Made by a program: the position numbers and the translations under genes. DNA of 64,000 nt, from NCBI GenBank assembly GCA_964491915.1, contig CAZBHS010000020.1:22081-86080 (forward strand), given 5' to 3'. Under the pieces are notes generated by a model. The model did not search any database, was not told the origin of the DNA, and saw only the letters and a program-made list of their open reading frames with translations. Origin of the DNA: JAHELQ01 sp964491915. Lineage in GTDB: Bacteria > Acidobacteriota > Aminicenantia > UBA2199. Positions 37,501-44,480 of the stretch are shown piece after piece (the first letter of the stretch is position 1; every line of letters begins with the position of its first letter).

Positions 37501-37942
37501 CCGGGTAACGGGGTTCCTCCTGTGATTCCGCCAGCGGGTAAAAATAGATCCCCTGATTGGTGGAAAAACTGTCTTTATTGTCGCAATCTTTTAGGTTCAT
37601 CTCCACAGCGTAATCGTATTGTGCTAGTTTGCCGAGAGCTTCCAACTTAGTTGATTCTTTACCTAATTCTACAAAAAAGTATGAGTTACCGAATTTTTTG
37701 ATTATATATGTTGTGGATGGGTCGATAAAATCGCAACCTGGACCGGTGTATGTGTGGTGAGGGTCATAAAAGGTCGGTAGAATAACGGTATTCATGGAGC
37801 CTGAATTATCGAGCATAAACATAATATTAGGTTTCAGTTGGGCGGCTGCGGAGGTCAATAAAACAAAATCATCCCAGCTATGGAGCGGGGTGATCAACAC
37901 CAGTAAAATAATAAATAAAGCGATGGGAAAACTTTTTTTCAT
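34520..37942 (-). CDS. PilY1-like type IV pilus tip protein, copy C
   Basis: A 1140-residue paralogue in pilus unit 1. It has a signal peptide, a vWA domain with DNSGSMN near 45-51, and a beta-propeller with YAGANDGMLHCFRVDTGEELW. The Ca2+-loop candidate (DRTNDGIGD) is near 885. It differs more from A and B than they do from each other, for example in the segments around residues 100 and 830, so A/B look like the younger duplication. AGGAGG precedes the ATG, 9 nt after pilX copy 1. A strong hairpin terminator follows its stop. Confidence 0.85.
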   Translation of the reverse strand: MKKSFPIALFIILLVLITPLHSWDDFVLLTSAAAQLKPNIMFMLDNSGSMNTVILPTFYDPHHTYTGPGCDFIDPSTTYIIKKFGNSYFFVELGKESTKLEALGKLAQYDYAVEMNLKDCDNKDSFSTNQGIYFYPLAESQEEPRYPGNFLNFLLYYATPHQLTIWNHFMIYGNFKSGQGVETSTGVYDPAPQINQGDTTDPDEDDDLGYNGHDNKIRIKVARKVLTHVLWDVFNSHDLDPNPDKKRPRIGLTIFEHNADPAGGTLQQKCQDNSAFIGMAANIKGIMANTMTPLAECYAEAWTYFRHGGQGHIGDSKYFLPLDDPGCQTISSNKPMTNWCQLNFILIVTDGESTKDDAMRDLSAKDPNILINTNKMATWGDTDGKDDDDDSATLDNQGTNYLDDLAYFAYNYDLYPDEMLKDDPDFEEIYQNKQFIYTYAIGFAIDNYLLRQTAKNGGGEFFTAGNFEELLAALKAALSSIDEKVNAYAAFAAPKYSTFTDGAKGYVATFIPRNGKNIWEGHLKCYLLDYEGNFPADLDNPGQVQVYDEDEQLIPVDSFQWDAGRELTARSTARNIYTATGNTLVEFSDTNIDASALGFDSGDKTVDNADTAKVIDFIRGNTGYDWVLGDTFHFTPLVVGAPLRWKASFDASYAKFYEHWTEEKDGKVVSKRIEVIYAGANDGMLHCFRVDTGEELWAFIPPSLLAKLKHSVPDVTGSLNQHNYFVDGKAIAKDIKVANNGTYDDWRTVLIFGMGIGGNAYCAMDITDPQSPEFLWEFTDATFMGETEGKPIITDVANDGNNTRVPAVFLSGGFDKEELPTVPAKVKDPTSLTGKAFYVLRAYDGSLIKQFVYDSKTSNPDTATSGIYTHTNAGFKYCFASTPTVIDRTNDGIGDYFYMFESGDYRGTVGEGGRVWKVNINGDPKGWRPTNVFQAADGQTIFLPATAGYDDNYNTWLLFGTGHRPVPNHPDNKTGQFIGFIDNGNISSAITMTNLIDITAAIKGTTDEDFQLSKYSGFYFDFINGNGETIFEPYPLYLNSQVIFNTYAPDIVASEEDIDMCNPPGNQYIYSFFLDSCGGTIDITDPLVESGKIQGHGSLTGGKYKIYTGKGEVGSPEVKSQDTIDMSDLFGPMFWIENKK

Positions 37943-37951
37943 GAGTTCCTC

Positions 37952-38422
37952 CTAATATTCCGTTGACATTATAAGTATAACGGACCGAATCTCTTTACGG
38001 GCGGTATTTTTTGAACCGGTTTTATATTCGGACGATACCAGGAGATCCCATGAGGTTGCCACGATGCCGGCGTCTCCTCCCACTTCCATTGAAACTCCTT
38101 GCGGGGGCGGGGCGGGTATCGATTGAAATGCCGTAACATATTGAGCTGTATCCTGGGTAATCGATCCGCTTTTGTAAATAGAGTTGTCCAGCGATTGTAA
38201 AAATGAGACTGACGTTGGGTCAATGGACCCTCTTAACTCGTTTATTCCAAAATTGATCCCGCTTTCAGCGACAAAAAATGCCGTTTTATCGTTTGAAAAA
38301 TTTCGGGATATCATTAATTCCGTACTGGAGCTGGTCAGTCCCGCCACTCCGAGTAACGACAAAATTATTGCGGCGATTACCACAAGTACCAATACGGATC
38401 CTTTCTGGTTTCCCCTTTTCAT
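37952..38422 (-). CDS. PilX-like minor pilin, copy 1
   Basis: A 156-residue minor pilin-like protein: leader MKRGNQKG, a hydrophobic helix, then the PilX_N pattern SSSTELMISRNFSNDKTAFFVAESGINFG. Like copy 2 it lacks the pilin Glu+5 and ends IRSVILIMSTEY. The start at 38422 is supported by AAAGGAGG; a longer frame upstream has no ribosome site. It heads pilus unit 1, 9 nt before PilY1 copy C, and has a long leader of about 200 nt from the promoter at 38630-38658. Confidence 0.75.
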   Translation of the reverse strand: MKRGNQKGSVLVLVVIAAIILSLLGVAGLTSSSTELMISRNFSNDKTAFFVAESGINFGINELRGSIDPTSVSFLQSLDNSIYKSGSITQDTAQYVTAFQSIPAPPPQGVSMEVGGDAGIVATSWDLLVSSEYKTGSKNTARKEIRSVILIMSTEY

Positions 38423-38629
38423 ACTGCCTCCTTTTGATTGTTCAAGAATTGTTGAAATTAACGCCAGGTGTGATCGGTTATGTTTTGTTTCTGAGCGTTT
38501 TGTCTTTTCCAATCCGTGACAATCTATTCTCCTTAATAAATAGTTTCCAAAAGTATCAATTTCCAGAAACCATATTTATGTTTAGTGTTTCCGCTTCACC
38601 AAACTCTAGTTACCTAGATTATTGACAAT

Positions 38630-38658
38630 ATTATAAAGAGGTAGATTTTTTTTTTCAA
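38630..38658 (-). promoter_or_regulatory. promoter of pilus unit 1
   Basis: Minus-strand TTGAAA (38653-38658), 17-bp A-rich spacer, perfect TATAAT (38630-38635). Start near 38623 gives a leader of about 200 nt (38423-38623) with no ORF or obvious structure that I can assign; it may carry post-transcriptional control. Confidence 0.7.
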
Positions 38659-38793
38659 GTATTTCCCAGAGAAAGTTTAATTTTGTAGTGATCAATTGCA
38701 ACCACTCTGGCGTTGGTTTGGCGAAGCATGTGAAGTTCTGGAAAATTTTCTTTTGCCGGTGGAGATCTGGTATAATAGAAACCGGTGAACATC

Positions 38794-40638
38794 ATGAGTC
38801 AATATATCCTTGCAATCGTTGAATTTGTTTTGTTGATTTCCGCCTCGTTGGGGATTTCTTTCTTTTTGTTGAAGCGGGAATGGATCGATTCCATTGTCGA
38901 GTTTTTAGTGGCCCGGATGATCTTGGGTTTCGTCATTATCGCCTATGCGACGTTCTTCGCGGCGGCGCTGGGATTTCTGAATCTCTACTTTTTCATCGGC
39001 GTGATTCTGCTGGGGAATATCTGCCTGGTGAAGGACCGGGGGATGTTTAGGGGATTCTCGCCTCGCTTGAGATTCTCCTTCTTTGGGGTGTTGCTGGGGT
39101 TGTTTGTATCGGTGAACTTTTTTTACGCCTGGTTTCCCCCCACGTTTTACGATTCCATGATGTACCATCTGGCGGTTCCCGGCCAATACATCCAGGCGGG
39201 GGGGATGACAGCCTGGCCTTCTAATTTTTTCGCCCACCTGCCGCTGAATGTCGAGATGATCTTCCTTTTCTCCTTGCTGGGCAAGACGGTGTTGTTACCC
39301 AAACTAATCGCGTTCGCAAGCGGCATCGGGCTCTTGGCCATGATGATTTCCTGGTATCGCCGGCAATTTTCAATGGGTTTTCATCTTCTACCGATGCTTC
39401 TATTTTTCACCATTCCCCAAGTGGGCTTCTTGACCGCCACCTCAAAGCCCGACATCCCGGCGATTCTGGCGTTGATCACAGGCCTGCTCATGTTTTTTCA
39501 TTATCTCGAACAACCGTCGAAAACCCGCTTCCTGGTGTTGACCGGATTATTGTGGGGTTTTGGTTTGGGGGCAAAGTATATCTTCGCCTTCTATCTTTTG
39601 GGATTTGGGCTCGCGTTTTTGCTGTTGAAATTCAAGGGCTTTGATTTGAAGAAGAAATTCACCGCCATGCTGATTGTGGGTCTCATTGTGGCGGCGTGCC
39701 TGCTGCCATGGCTGGTGAAGAATACGATATACATGGGCAATCCTGTCTATCCCTATCTCGATGATATCTTTCCCAATGAGAATTGGAGCGCCCAGCAGTC
39801 GATAGACTTCTCCACCATACTGGCGCGGGGGACCGATTACTCGCTGCTGGATTATCTCTATTACCCCATCGAGATGTTCGTCAAGCCCTACGCCTACGGG
39901 ATGACGGTGGTGTTTGGAGTGTTGTTTCTGTTGTTTGTCCCCTTTCTGCTTTTTACAAAAGCCGATGCGCGGCTGCGCTTTCTTATGATCGCGGCGTTTA
40001 CGGCTTTCGTGATTCTTATGATGTTCAGCAAGGTGCCGCGATACTTTTTGGTGGCGTTTTTACTTCTCTCTATGCCGATGGCCAATGGCTACGAAACGGT
40101 CTCGCAACGGATGCCGTTGTTGAAAAAGTTTATGCCGGCGGCGCTGGCTCTTTTGTTGCTGATGAATCTCGCGCAAACGGCCGACCTTCACGAACGGTAT
40201 TCGAAGGGGGCGTCGTTTGTGTATAACAGTCTGAGCGGCGGTTTCAAGATCGAGGATCCAAACTATTTCTACTACCTGCCCTATTACCGGGCTGCGGAAT
40301 TCGCAAACAAGCATCTGTCGCAGCAGGATCGCATCCTCATTTATGGCGACGAACGGGCCTTCTATTTCAATGTGCCGGTGCTGGCGGGAAGTTTCGCCGA
40401 CCAGAATCTCCTCAGCCGCCTGTTGAAGAGCGAGCGCTCCATCGACGCCATCATCCAGGGCCTAAAAGAGAAAGGGATTACCCACATCCTCTACTCGCCG
40501 CAGGGATTGGAGCGCTTCGGAAAGAAATGCCATATCTACCGCCTCAGCGACACCGAGCGAGCGCTCTTCGAGCGACTGCTCAGTCGCCTTGGTCTATTGT
40601 ATCGCGATAAATACTATCAATTACTGCGATTACCGTAG
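38794..40638 (+). CDS. family 39-type membrane glycosyltransferase
   Basis: A 614-residue protein with about 12 membrane helices and a PMT/ArnT-type arrangement: an acidic first loop with Asp in PTFYDSMMYHLAVP near 125, and a large C-terminal soluble part (about 480-614). It should use polyprenyl-phosphate sugars to glycosylate lipid or protein at the periplasmic face. A GTG at 38785 is an alternative start. TATAAT at 38771-38776 without a clear -35 would put transcription near 38783. It converges with the flippase-like gene 8 nt beyond its stop. Acceptor unknown. Confidence 0.72.
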   Translation: MSQYILAIVEFVLLISASLGISFFLLKREWIDSIVEFLVARMILGFVIIAYATFFAAALGFLNLYFFIGVILLGNICLVKDRGMFRGFSPRLRFSFFGVLLGLFVSVNFFYAWFPPTFYDSMMYHLAVPGQYIQAGGMTAWPSNFFAHLPLNVEMIFLFSLLGKTVLLPKLIAFASGIGLLAMMISWYRRQFSMGFHLLPMLLFFTIPQVGFLTATSKPDIPAILALITGLLMFFHYLEQPSKTRFLVLTGLLWGFGLGAKYIFAFYLLGFGLAFLLLKFKGFDLKKKFTAMLIVGLIVAACLLPWLVKNTIYMGNPVYPYLDDIFPNENWSAQQSIDFSTILARGTDYSLLDYLYYPIEMFVKPYAYGMTVVFGVLFLLFVPFLLFTKADARLRFLMIAAFTAFVILMMFSKVPRYFLVAFLLLSMPMANGYETVSQRMPLLKKFMPAALALLLLMNLAQTADLHERYSKGASFVYNSLSGGFKIEDPNYFYYLPYYRAAEFANKHLSQQDRILIYGDERAFYFNVPVLAGSFADQNLLSRLLKSERSIDAIIQGLKEKGITHILYSPQGLERFGKKCHIYRLSDTERALFERLLSRLGLLYRDKYYQLLRLP

Positions 40639-40646
40639 CAGTGCGC

Positions 40647-41564
40647 TTACTCTTTTTGCCGGCCGACCGGCAGGGAGATGAGGAAGAGCAGGATGTCGCC
40701 CGCGATGTTGATGACGCGGAAGAATAGGGCGGCGAAGAGGGCTGCGGGTTGAGTGACGATTGGAGCCAGAAGGAGCACCATCACCGTCTCGCGAATGCCG
40801 ATTCCGCCTGGAGCGCCGGGAGTCAGGAATCCCGCCAGCCAGGAGACGGCGTAGATCGACAACACCAGTCCGCTAGCGGAGAGAAGACTCGAATCCGAGC
40901 CGGCGTTCACCACCAAAACAAATACACCGCCGTTGACCAGGAAGAAGAGGATGTACAGGATATAGATGGGGACGATTTGTTTGAAGATGGAGATGGAACT
41001 CTGCCGGGGGATCGCCATTGGCTCGAGGAACTTGATACGAAGAGCGGCTTTGTTAAAGAGGACAGGGAAGAGGAACAGGCCGATGCAGACAATCACGATC
41101 AAGGGAAGAGATAGATGAGGTTGATCGAGACGGTAAAACAGGAAACCCGCCGATCCTAACATTCCCGCCGCCCAGGCGATACCGGCAATCTCGTACATCA
41201 TGCTGGCCATCAAAGGACCGTGCCCGATTCCGTGATTCCTGCCGGACACGTGCCTCGCGGCGAATTGGAAGATATTGCCGGGGATGTATTTGGCGATCTG
41301 GCTGCGGGCGTAGATCTTGAAGCTATGCTGAAACGAGACGCCGGGCTTGCCGAATAAATGAAGCAACCGAAACCACGAGGCGGCCAATAAGATGCCGGTG
41401 ATAGTGTAGATGACGCTGCCGACGGCAAACAATACAAGATGGTTTAACTCAAGTGTGGCTGCGAAGACTTCGCTTCCGTAGCGCCATAACAAGCGGCCGA
41501 TAAATAGGATGGCCGCCAGGGTGAGCAGTGTGCCGGCAATGGAGACGATTCGTTTTGTAGACAC
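40647..41564 (-). CDS. lysylphosphatidylglycerol-synthase-TM/YbhN family membrane protein
   Basis: A 305-residue protein with 7-8 membrane helices in the UPF0104/LPG_synthase_TM pattern, with motifs near ARSQIAKYIPGNIFQF (about 88-103), a SWLAGFLTPGAPGGIGIRE loop (about 243-261) and the C-terminal Arg-rich VIN motif. Members often sit next to polyprenyl-phosphate glycosyltransferases and are proposed lipid flippases. It has no synthetase domain, so it is not an aminoacyl-lipid synthase. It is the third gene after the GT2 and methyltransferase genes, 6 nt after the latter. Confidence 0.75.
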   Translation of the reverse strand: MSTKRIVSIAGTLLTLAAILFIGRLLWRYGSEVFAATLELNHLVLFAVGSVIYTITGILLAASWFRLLHLFGKPGVSFQHSFKIYARSQIAKYIPGNIFQFAARHVSGRNHGIGHGPLMASMMYEIAGIAWAAGMLGSAGFLFYRLDQPHLSLPLIVIVCIGLFLFPVLFNKAALRIKFLEPMAIPRQSSISIFKQIVPIYILYILFFLVNGGVFVLVVNAGSDSSLLSASGLVLSIYAVSWLAGFLTPGAPGGIGIRETVMVLLLAPIVTQPAALFAALFFRVINIAGDILLFLISLPVGRQKE

Positions 41565-41570
41565 AGCGCT

Positions 41571-42230
41571 CTAGCGTTTCTCCCTGCGCCTACGGGTCTT
41601 GCCCAATATCATTGTCCAGGGGAGCGGCGTCACCACTTTGACGACATCCATATATCGCGATGCCATATTGATGAACGCGTGCTTCGACCAATGCTGGATG
41701 TGGCCGGGGGTATTGCCCCAATGTTTGAGGTGCCGCCCGCTGAGCATATTGAGGATGCGCCAGACCGGCTCGCGGGGCACACTGAGGATTAGGTAAGGGG
41801 AAGCCAGTCTCCGAAGAATTTTCAATGCCTTGTCCGGGTCCTGGAGGTGCTCCAGTACTTCGCAACACATCACCAGCGGCGCCGAGTCCCTGGCTGGGGA
41901 CAGGTCGTACACGCTGGCGGTCTTAAATGGGATGTTCACCTGGTTGAACGCCGCGTTTTTCCGGGCCGTCCTAATGATTTTTGCGGAAAAATCACTGGCT
42001 TTGACCTGATAACCGGCTTTGGCCAGCCTGACACTGAGATGTCCCTCGCCGCAACCCACTTCATGGATGCTACCGACCTTGACGAGGGCCAACAATTCGA
42101 ACAACGCGTCGTTAAAGCCTCGCATCGCATGTCTCACCAATGGATTTTTCGAGTTGTACTTATCCGTTACATTGCCGGCGATGATGCCGTTTTCTTCGAC
42201 CACCGGTTTTTTTTTCATCATAGCTCCCAT
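41571..42230 (-). CDS. class I SAM-dependent methyltransferase
   Basis: A 219-residue protein with a compact Rossmann methyltransferase domain: SIHEVGCGEGHLS (motif I) near 54-66, KASDFSAK (end of beta-2), and APLVMCCEVLEHLQDP (motif IV) near 119-134. The type is common in glycan or lipid modification clusters. It lies between the GT2 gene and the flippase-like gene in one operon. ATG 42230 is given; ATGs at 42221 and 42218 fit the GGGAG ribosome site equally well. Substrate not deducible. Confidence 0.82.
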   Translation of the reverse strand: MGAMMKKKPVVEENGIIAGNVTDKYNSKNPLVRHAMRGFNDALFELLALVKVGSIHEVGCGEGHLSVRLAKAGYQVKASDFSAKIIRTARKNAAFNQVNIPFKTASVYDLSPARDSAPLVMCCEVLEHLQDPDKALKILRRLASPYLILSVPREPVWRILNMLSGRHLKHWGNTPGHIQHWSKHAFINMASRYMDVVKVVTPLPWTMILGKTRRRREKR

Positions 42231-42267
42231 TCCCTATGGCGCCAACCCGGGCTTCTGCGACGCCGAC

Positions 42268-43224
42268 TTATTCCTCTTGTTTGCCGGTCGCGTGTTCCAG
42301 TTTTTTCAACCTGTAGAGAACATCCTCCATAATTTTCCTGTTGGTTGCCAGGAGATCCGATATAAATGCGATTAAAATAGTCTGAAAACCAATCCCCAAC
42401 AAGATGGAGGCCAGAATCAACGACTGGATGTGACCGGCCCCGCCTTCGGTAAAATAAAAATATAAAAAACGTACACCCACCAGGAATCCCAGTCCGAAGA
42501 GGGAGATCCCGATGGTCATGAAGAACCTGATGGGCTTGTAGACGATGGAGATGCGGATGATGGTGCCGATGGATTTTTTGACATACGAGAGGATGCTCTT
42601 CACCAACCGTGACGGGCGCAGGTCTTCGTTGACCCGGATGGGCACCGACTGAATCGCCAAATCCTTCTGCCCCGCCTGGATGATGGTCTCGAGGGTGTAG
42701 GTGTAGTCGTTGAACACGTTCAAGCGCATGGCGGCGTCGCGGCTCATGGCGCGGAATCCGCTGGTGGCGTCCAATATGTCGGTTTTACTGAAGCGGCGAA
42801 TCACCCCGCTTCCCAGTTTTTGCAGTTTCTTCTTGATCCAGGAGAAGTGCTGGATTTCCTCGATGGCGCGAACTCCGACGGTGATATCCGCGACTCCGCT
42901 GAGGACGGGCTCCGCCAATTTCGGTATGTCGCGGGCGTCGTATTGATTGTCGGCGTCTGTATTGACAATCACGTCTGCCCCCGCTTTGACGCACGCGTCC
43001 AAACCCGCCACAAAGCCCCGGGCCAATCCCCTGTTTTTAGTGAAGCGAACGATATGATGAACCCCATGCTCCCTGGCGACCTCCGCGGTATTGTCGCTAC
43101 TACCATCATCGATCACCAATATTTCAACAATATCGAATCCTTCCACCTGACGCGGTAACGCGTCCAGCGCCACTCCCAGAGTGTCCGCTTCATTGTAACA
43201 GGGAATCTGTATCATCAGCTTCAT
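42268..43224 (-). CDS. polyprenol-phosphate glycosyltransferase, GT2
   Basis: A 318-residue DPM/GtrB-like enzyme. The GT-A catalytic part carries IPCYNEADTLG, the DDGSSDNT motif and the metal motif DAD in NTDADNQYD, plus the acceptor-loop region FRAMSRDAA. Two C-terminal membrane helices (about 230-300) anchor it. It should transfer a sugar from a nucleotide to a polyprenyl phosphate at the cytoplasmic face, feeding the family 39-type enzyme across the membrane (inference). It starts 31 nt after the small antitoxin-like gene, likely in the same transcript. Confidence 0.85.
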   Translation of the reverse strand: MKLMIQIPCYNEADTLGVALDALPRQVEGFDIVEILVIDDGSSDNTAEVAREHGVHHIVRFTKNRGLARGFVAGLDACVKAGADVIVNTDADNQYDARDIPKLAEPVLSGVADITVGVRAIEEIQHFSWIKKKLQKLGSGVIRRFSKTDILDATSGFRAMSRDAAMRLNVFNDYTYTLETIIQAGQKDLAIQSVPIRVNEDLRPSRLVKSILSYVKKSIGTIIRISIVYKPIRFFMTIGISLFGLGFLVGVRFLYFYFTEGGAGHIQSLILASILLGIGFQTILIAFISDLLATNRKIMEDVLYRLKKLEHATGKQEE

Positions 43225-43255
43225 CGTCGCCTCGAGTCTCCTCGTCTCTCACCTA

Positions 43256-43441
43256 TTAAATACCATTATTTCCCCCATTTTTCAAATGTTGGAGGGTGTT
43301 TTCCGCCGCTTTTACCATATCATCCAATTCTTCTGAGTCAACGAGATTTGACTCTAGATGATCTCGAGCTATCGCCTCGAGAATCCCTGTCTCTTCACTA
43401 TCAAATTTAATTTTCTTTTCTGCTTTCATTTCCAAATCCAT
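43256..43441 (-). CDS. small antitoxin-like protein (truncated CopG/BrnA-type pattern)
   Basis: A charged 61-residue protein (57 if started at ATG 43429). An upstream ATG at 43492 is excluded because a near-consensus promoter places the transcript start near 43457. The opening KKIKFDSEETGILEAI resembles the IKLDKEEQEIL start of many CopG/BrnA-like antitoxins, and AENTL is reminiscent of the segment that precedes their ribbon-helix-helix. Here the protein ends before such a DNA-binding domain. No toxin gene is adjacent. It may be a remnant or a short antitoxin; function not established. Confidence 0.5.
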   Translation of the reverse strand: MDLEMKAEKKIKFDSEETGILEAIARDHLESNLVDSEELDDMVKAAENTLQHLKNGGNNGI

Positions 43442-43463
43442 GCAACAAATTACAACTACAACT

Positions 43464-43492
43464 ATAATAGTGAAGCATATTCCCTTTGTCAA
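43464..43492 (-). promoter_or_regulatory. sigma70 promoter of the small gene and GT2 operon
   Basis: Minus-strand perfect TTGACA (43487-43492), 17-bp spacer, TATTAT (43464-43469), start near 43457. It is back to back with a plus-strand promoter 34 bp away. Confidence 0.7.
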
Positions 43493-43526
43493 ATATCATC
43501 CACCGATAAGCCGAAGTTGATTATTG

Positions 43527-43555
43527 TTGACTTCTGAGTATCATTTAAGTATATT
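43527..43555 (+). promoter_or_regulatory. promoter of the Hachiman-like operon
   Basis: TTGACT (43527-43532), 17-bp spacer, TATATT (43550-43555), start near 43562. It would give a 74-nt leader to the 47-codon ORF at 43636. The leader also contains a strong AAAGAGGAG site at 43644-43652. Confidence 0.55.
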
Positions 43556-43635
43556 TATACTATAATAAATCTTGGAGACGTGTGGCAATTGGAGTTTTAT
43601 TTTCACTGTAACATCGAGAATTTAATTGTGAGGAA

Positions 43636-43779
43636 ATGTTTCCAAAGAGGAGCGAAAGATATGCCGGGCTGGAAAAGGCCGTGTTGATTAGTGATAGTAA
43701 AAATATGCGATATACTGTTTTGTCCAAAAACAAAATCATACACATTGAAAAATTTTTAGTAGTAGGGGAATTGGCGTGA
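43636..43779 (+). CDS. 47-codon ORF coupled to hamA-like gene
   Basis: A small basic protein (opens MFPKRSERYAGLEKAV, ends FLVVGELA). Its TGA stop overlaps the GTG start of the hamA-like gene (GTGA), exactly as hamA overlaps the helicase gene. The ATG is preceded closely by GAGGA. No family recognised. An alternative reading is an 8-codon leader ORF at 43661-43687, placed 8 nt after AAAGAGGAG in another frame. The repeated GTGA coupling is the main reason for listing it. It could also be the tail of a longer lost gene, but the frame is closed by TAA upstream of the ATG. Confidence 0.45.
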   Translation: MFPKRSERYAGLEKAVLISDSKNMRYTVLSKNKIIHIEKFLVVGELA

Positions 43780-44480
43780 ATATAGCGGCTGGAACAATCG
43801 AATACGAATTAGGAACGAGACCGGTTACCGGGTGCGGGTTCTCCTTTTCCGATTCAGAACTGGATAGAGCATTGACCGGACCTGTTGCAAAGATTGTATT
43901 TGATGATTCCGGCAAAGCTAAAATTCAATCACTTCTCGAAGGGCTCGCTGAAACAGAGTTTGCGAAAAGTGGAGTAGAGCGAATACTTGCAGATACGAAG
44001 CCACCCGAAGATTGGCGAGTGGGCGAGGCATTGGCGGAATCATATCTTGTGCATCAGAGGGGTTGTTATTTCCCATGGCCGGACAAATGGGATGAACGTA
44101 AATCCGGTTCAAGTCTTCCCGGCTCGATGCATGGTCGCACCGGTCTAAAACAGCAGCTTGAGGATCTCAAGGATGATGTGAACATCAAAGACGATCTCAT
44201 TAAGTATCTTGCCTCTCGCGCCAGGGAGGCGGTATGGGAGTCTTGTTTCAAGAATGCCGCGAAAAAATACCTCCAGAGCCCTACCAACGTCCGGGTGTTC
44301 GGATTATTGGTTCGAGACGTCAAACCTCACGAAGATGATATAAAGACCAGGGTAATTAAGCTCTCTCAGAATGGACCTTTGGATATGTTCATCGAGTTGC
44401 TGGCAGTTTATTTGCCGGCGAAAAGTATTTCCACTCTAAGTAAAAAAGTTTGTGATAGTAGAAATGGAGGCGCCGGGTGA
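43776..44480 (+). pseudogene. HamA-like DUF1837 protein, nuclease core apparently deleted
   Basis: An open frame of 234 codons (GTG start, AGGGGA upstream) at the head of a helicase operon. The pieces WRVGEALAESYLV (80-92) and HGRTGLKQQLEDL (119-131) fit the DUF1837/HamA nuclease of Hachiman-type defence. Between them the family carries a DxxGF then ExK catalytic core of roughly 40 residues. Here the protein jumps from SSLPG (112-116) straight to SMHGRTG, with no ExK. HamA proteins are usually about 250-300 residues. I infer an in-frame deletion near base 44121, so the nuclease should be dead. Family call from pattern memory; an alternative is an unrelated DEAD-helicase partner. Confidence 0.55.

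Noticed and set aside
38771..38776. TATAAT before the family 39 glycosyltransferase
   Set aside because: Not called as a promoter because no -35 box at 16-18 bp is convincing; recorded only in the gene entry.
43560..43745. Minus-strand 61-codon frame upstream of the hamA-like gene
   Set aside because: No ribosome site; antisense to the better supported 47-codon ORF and promoter region.
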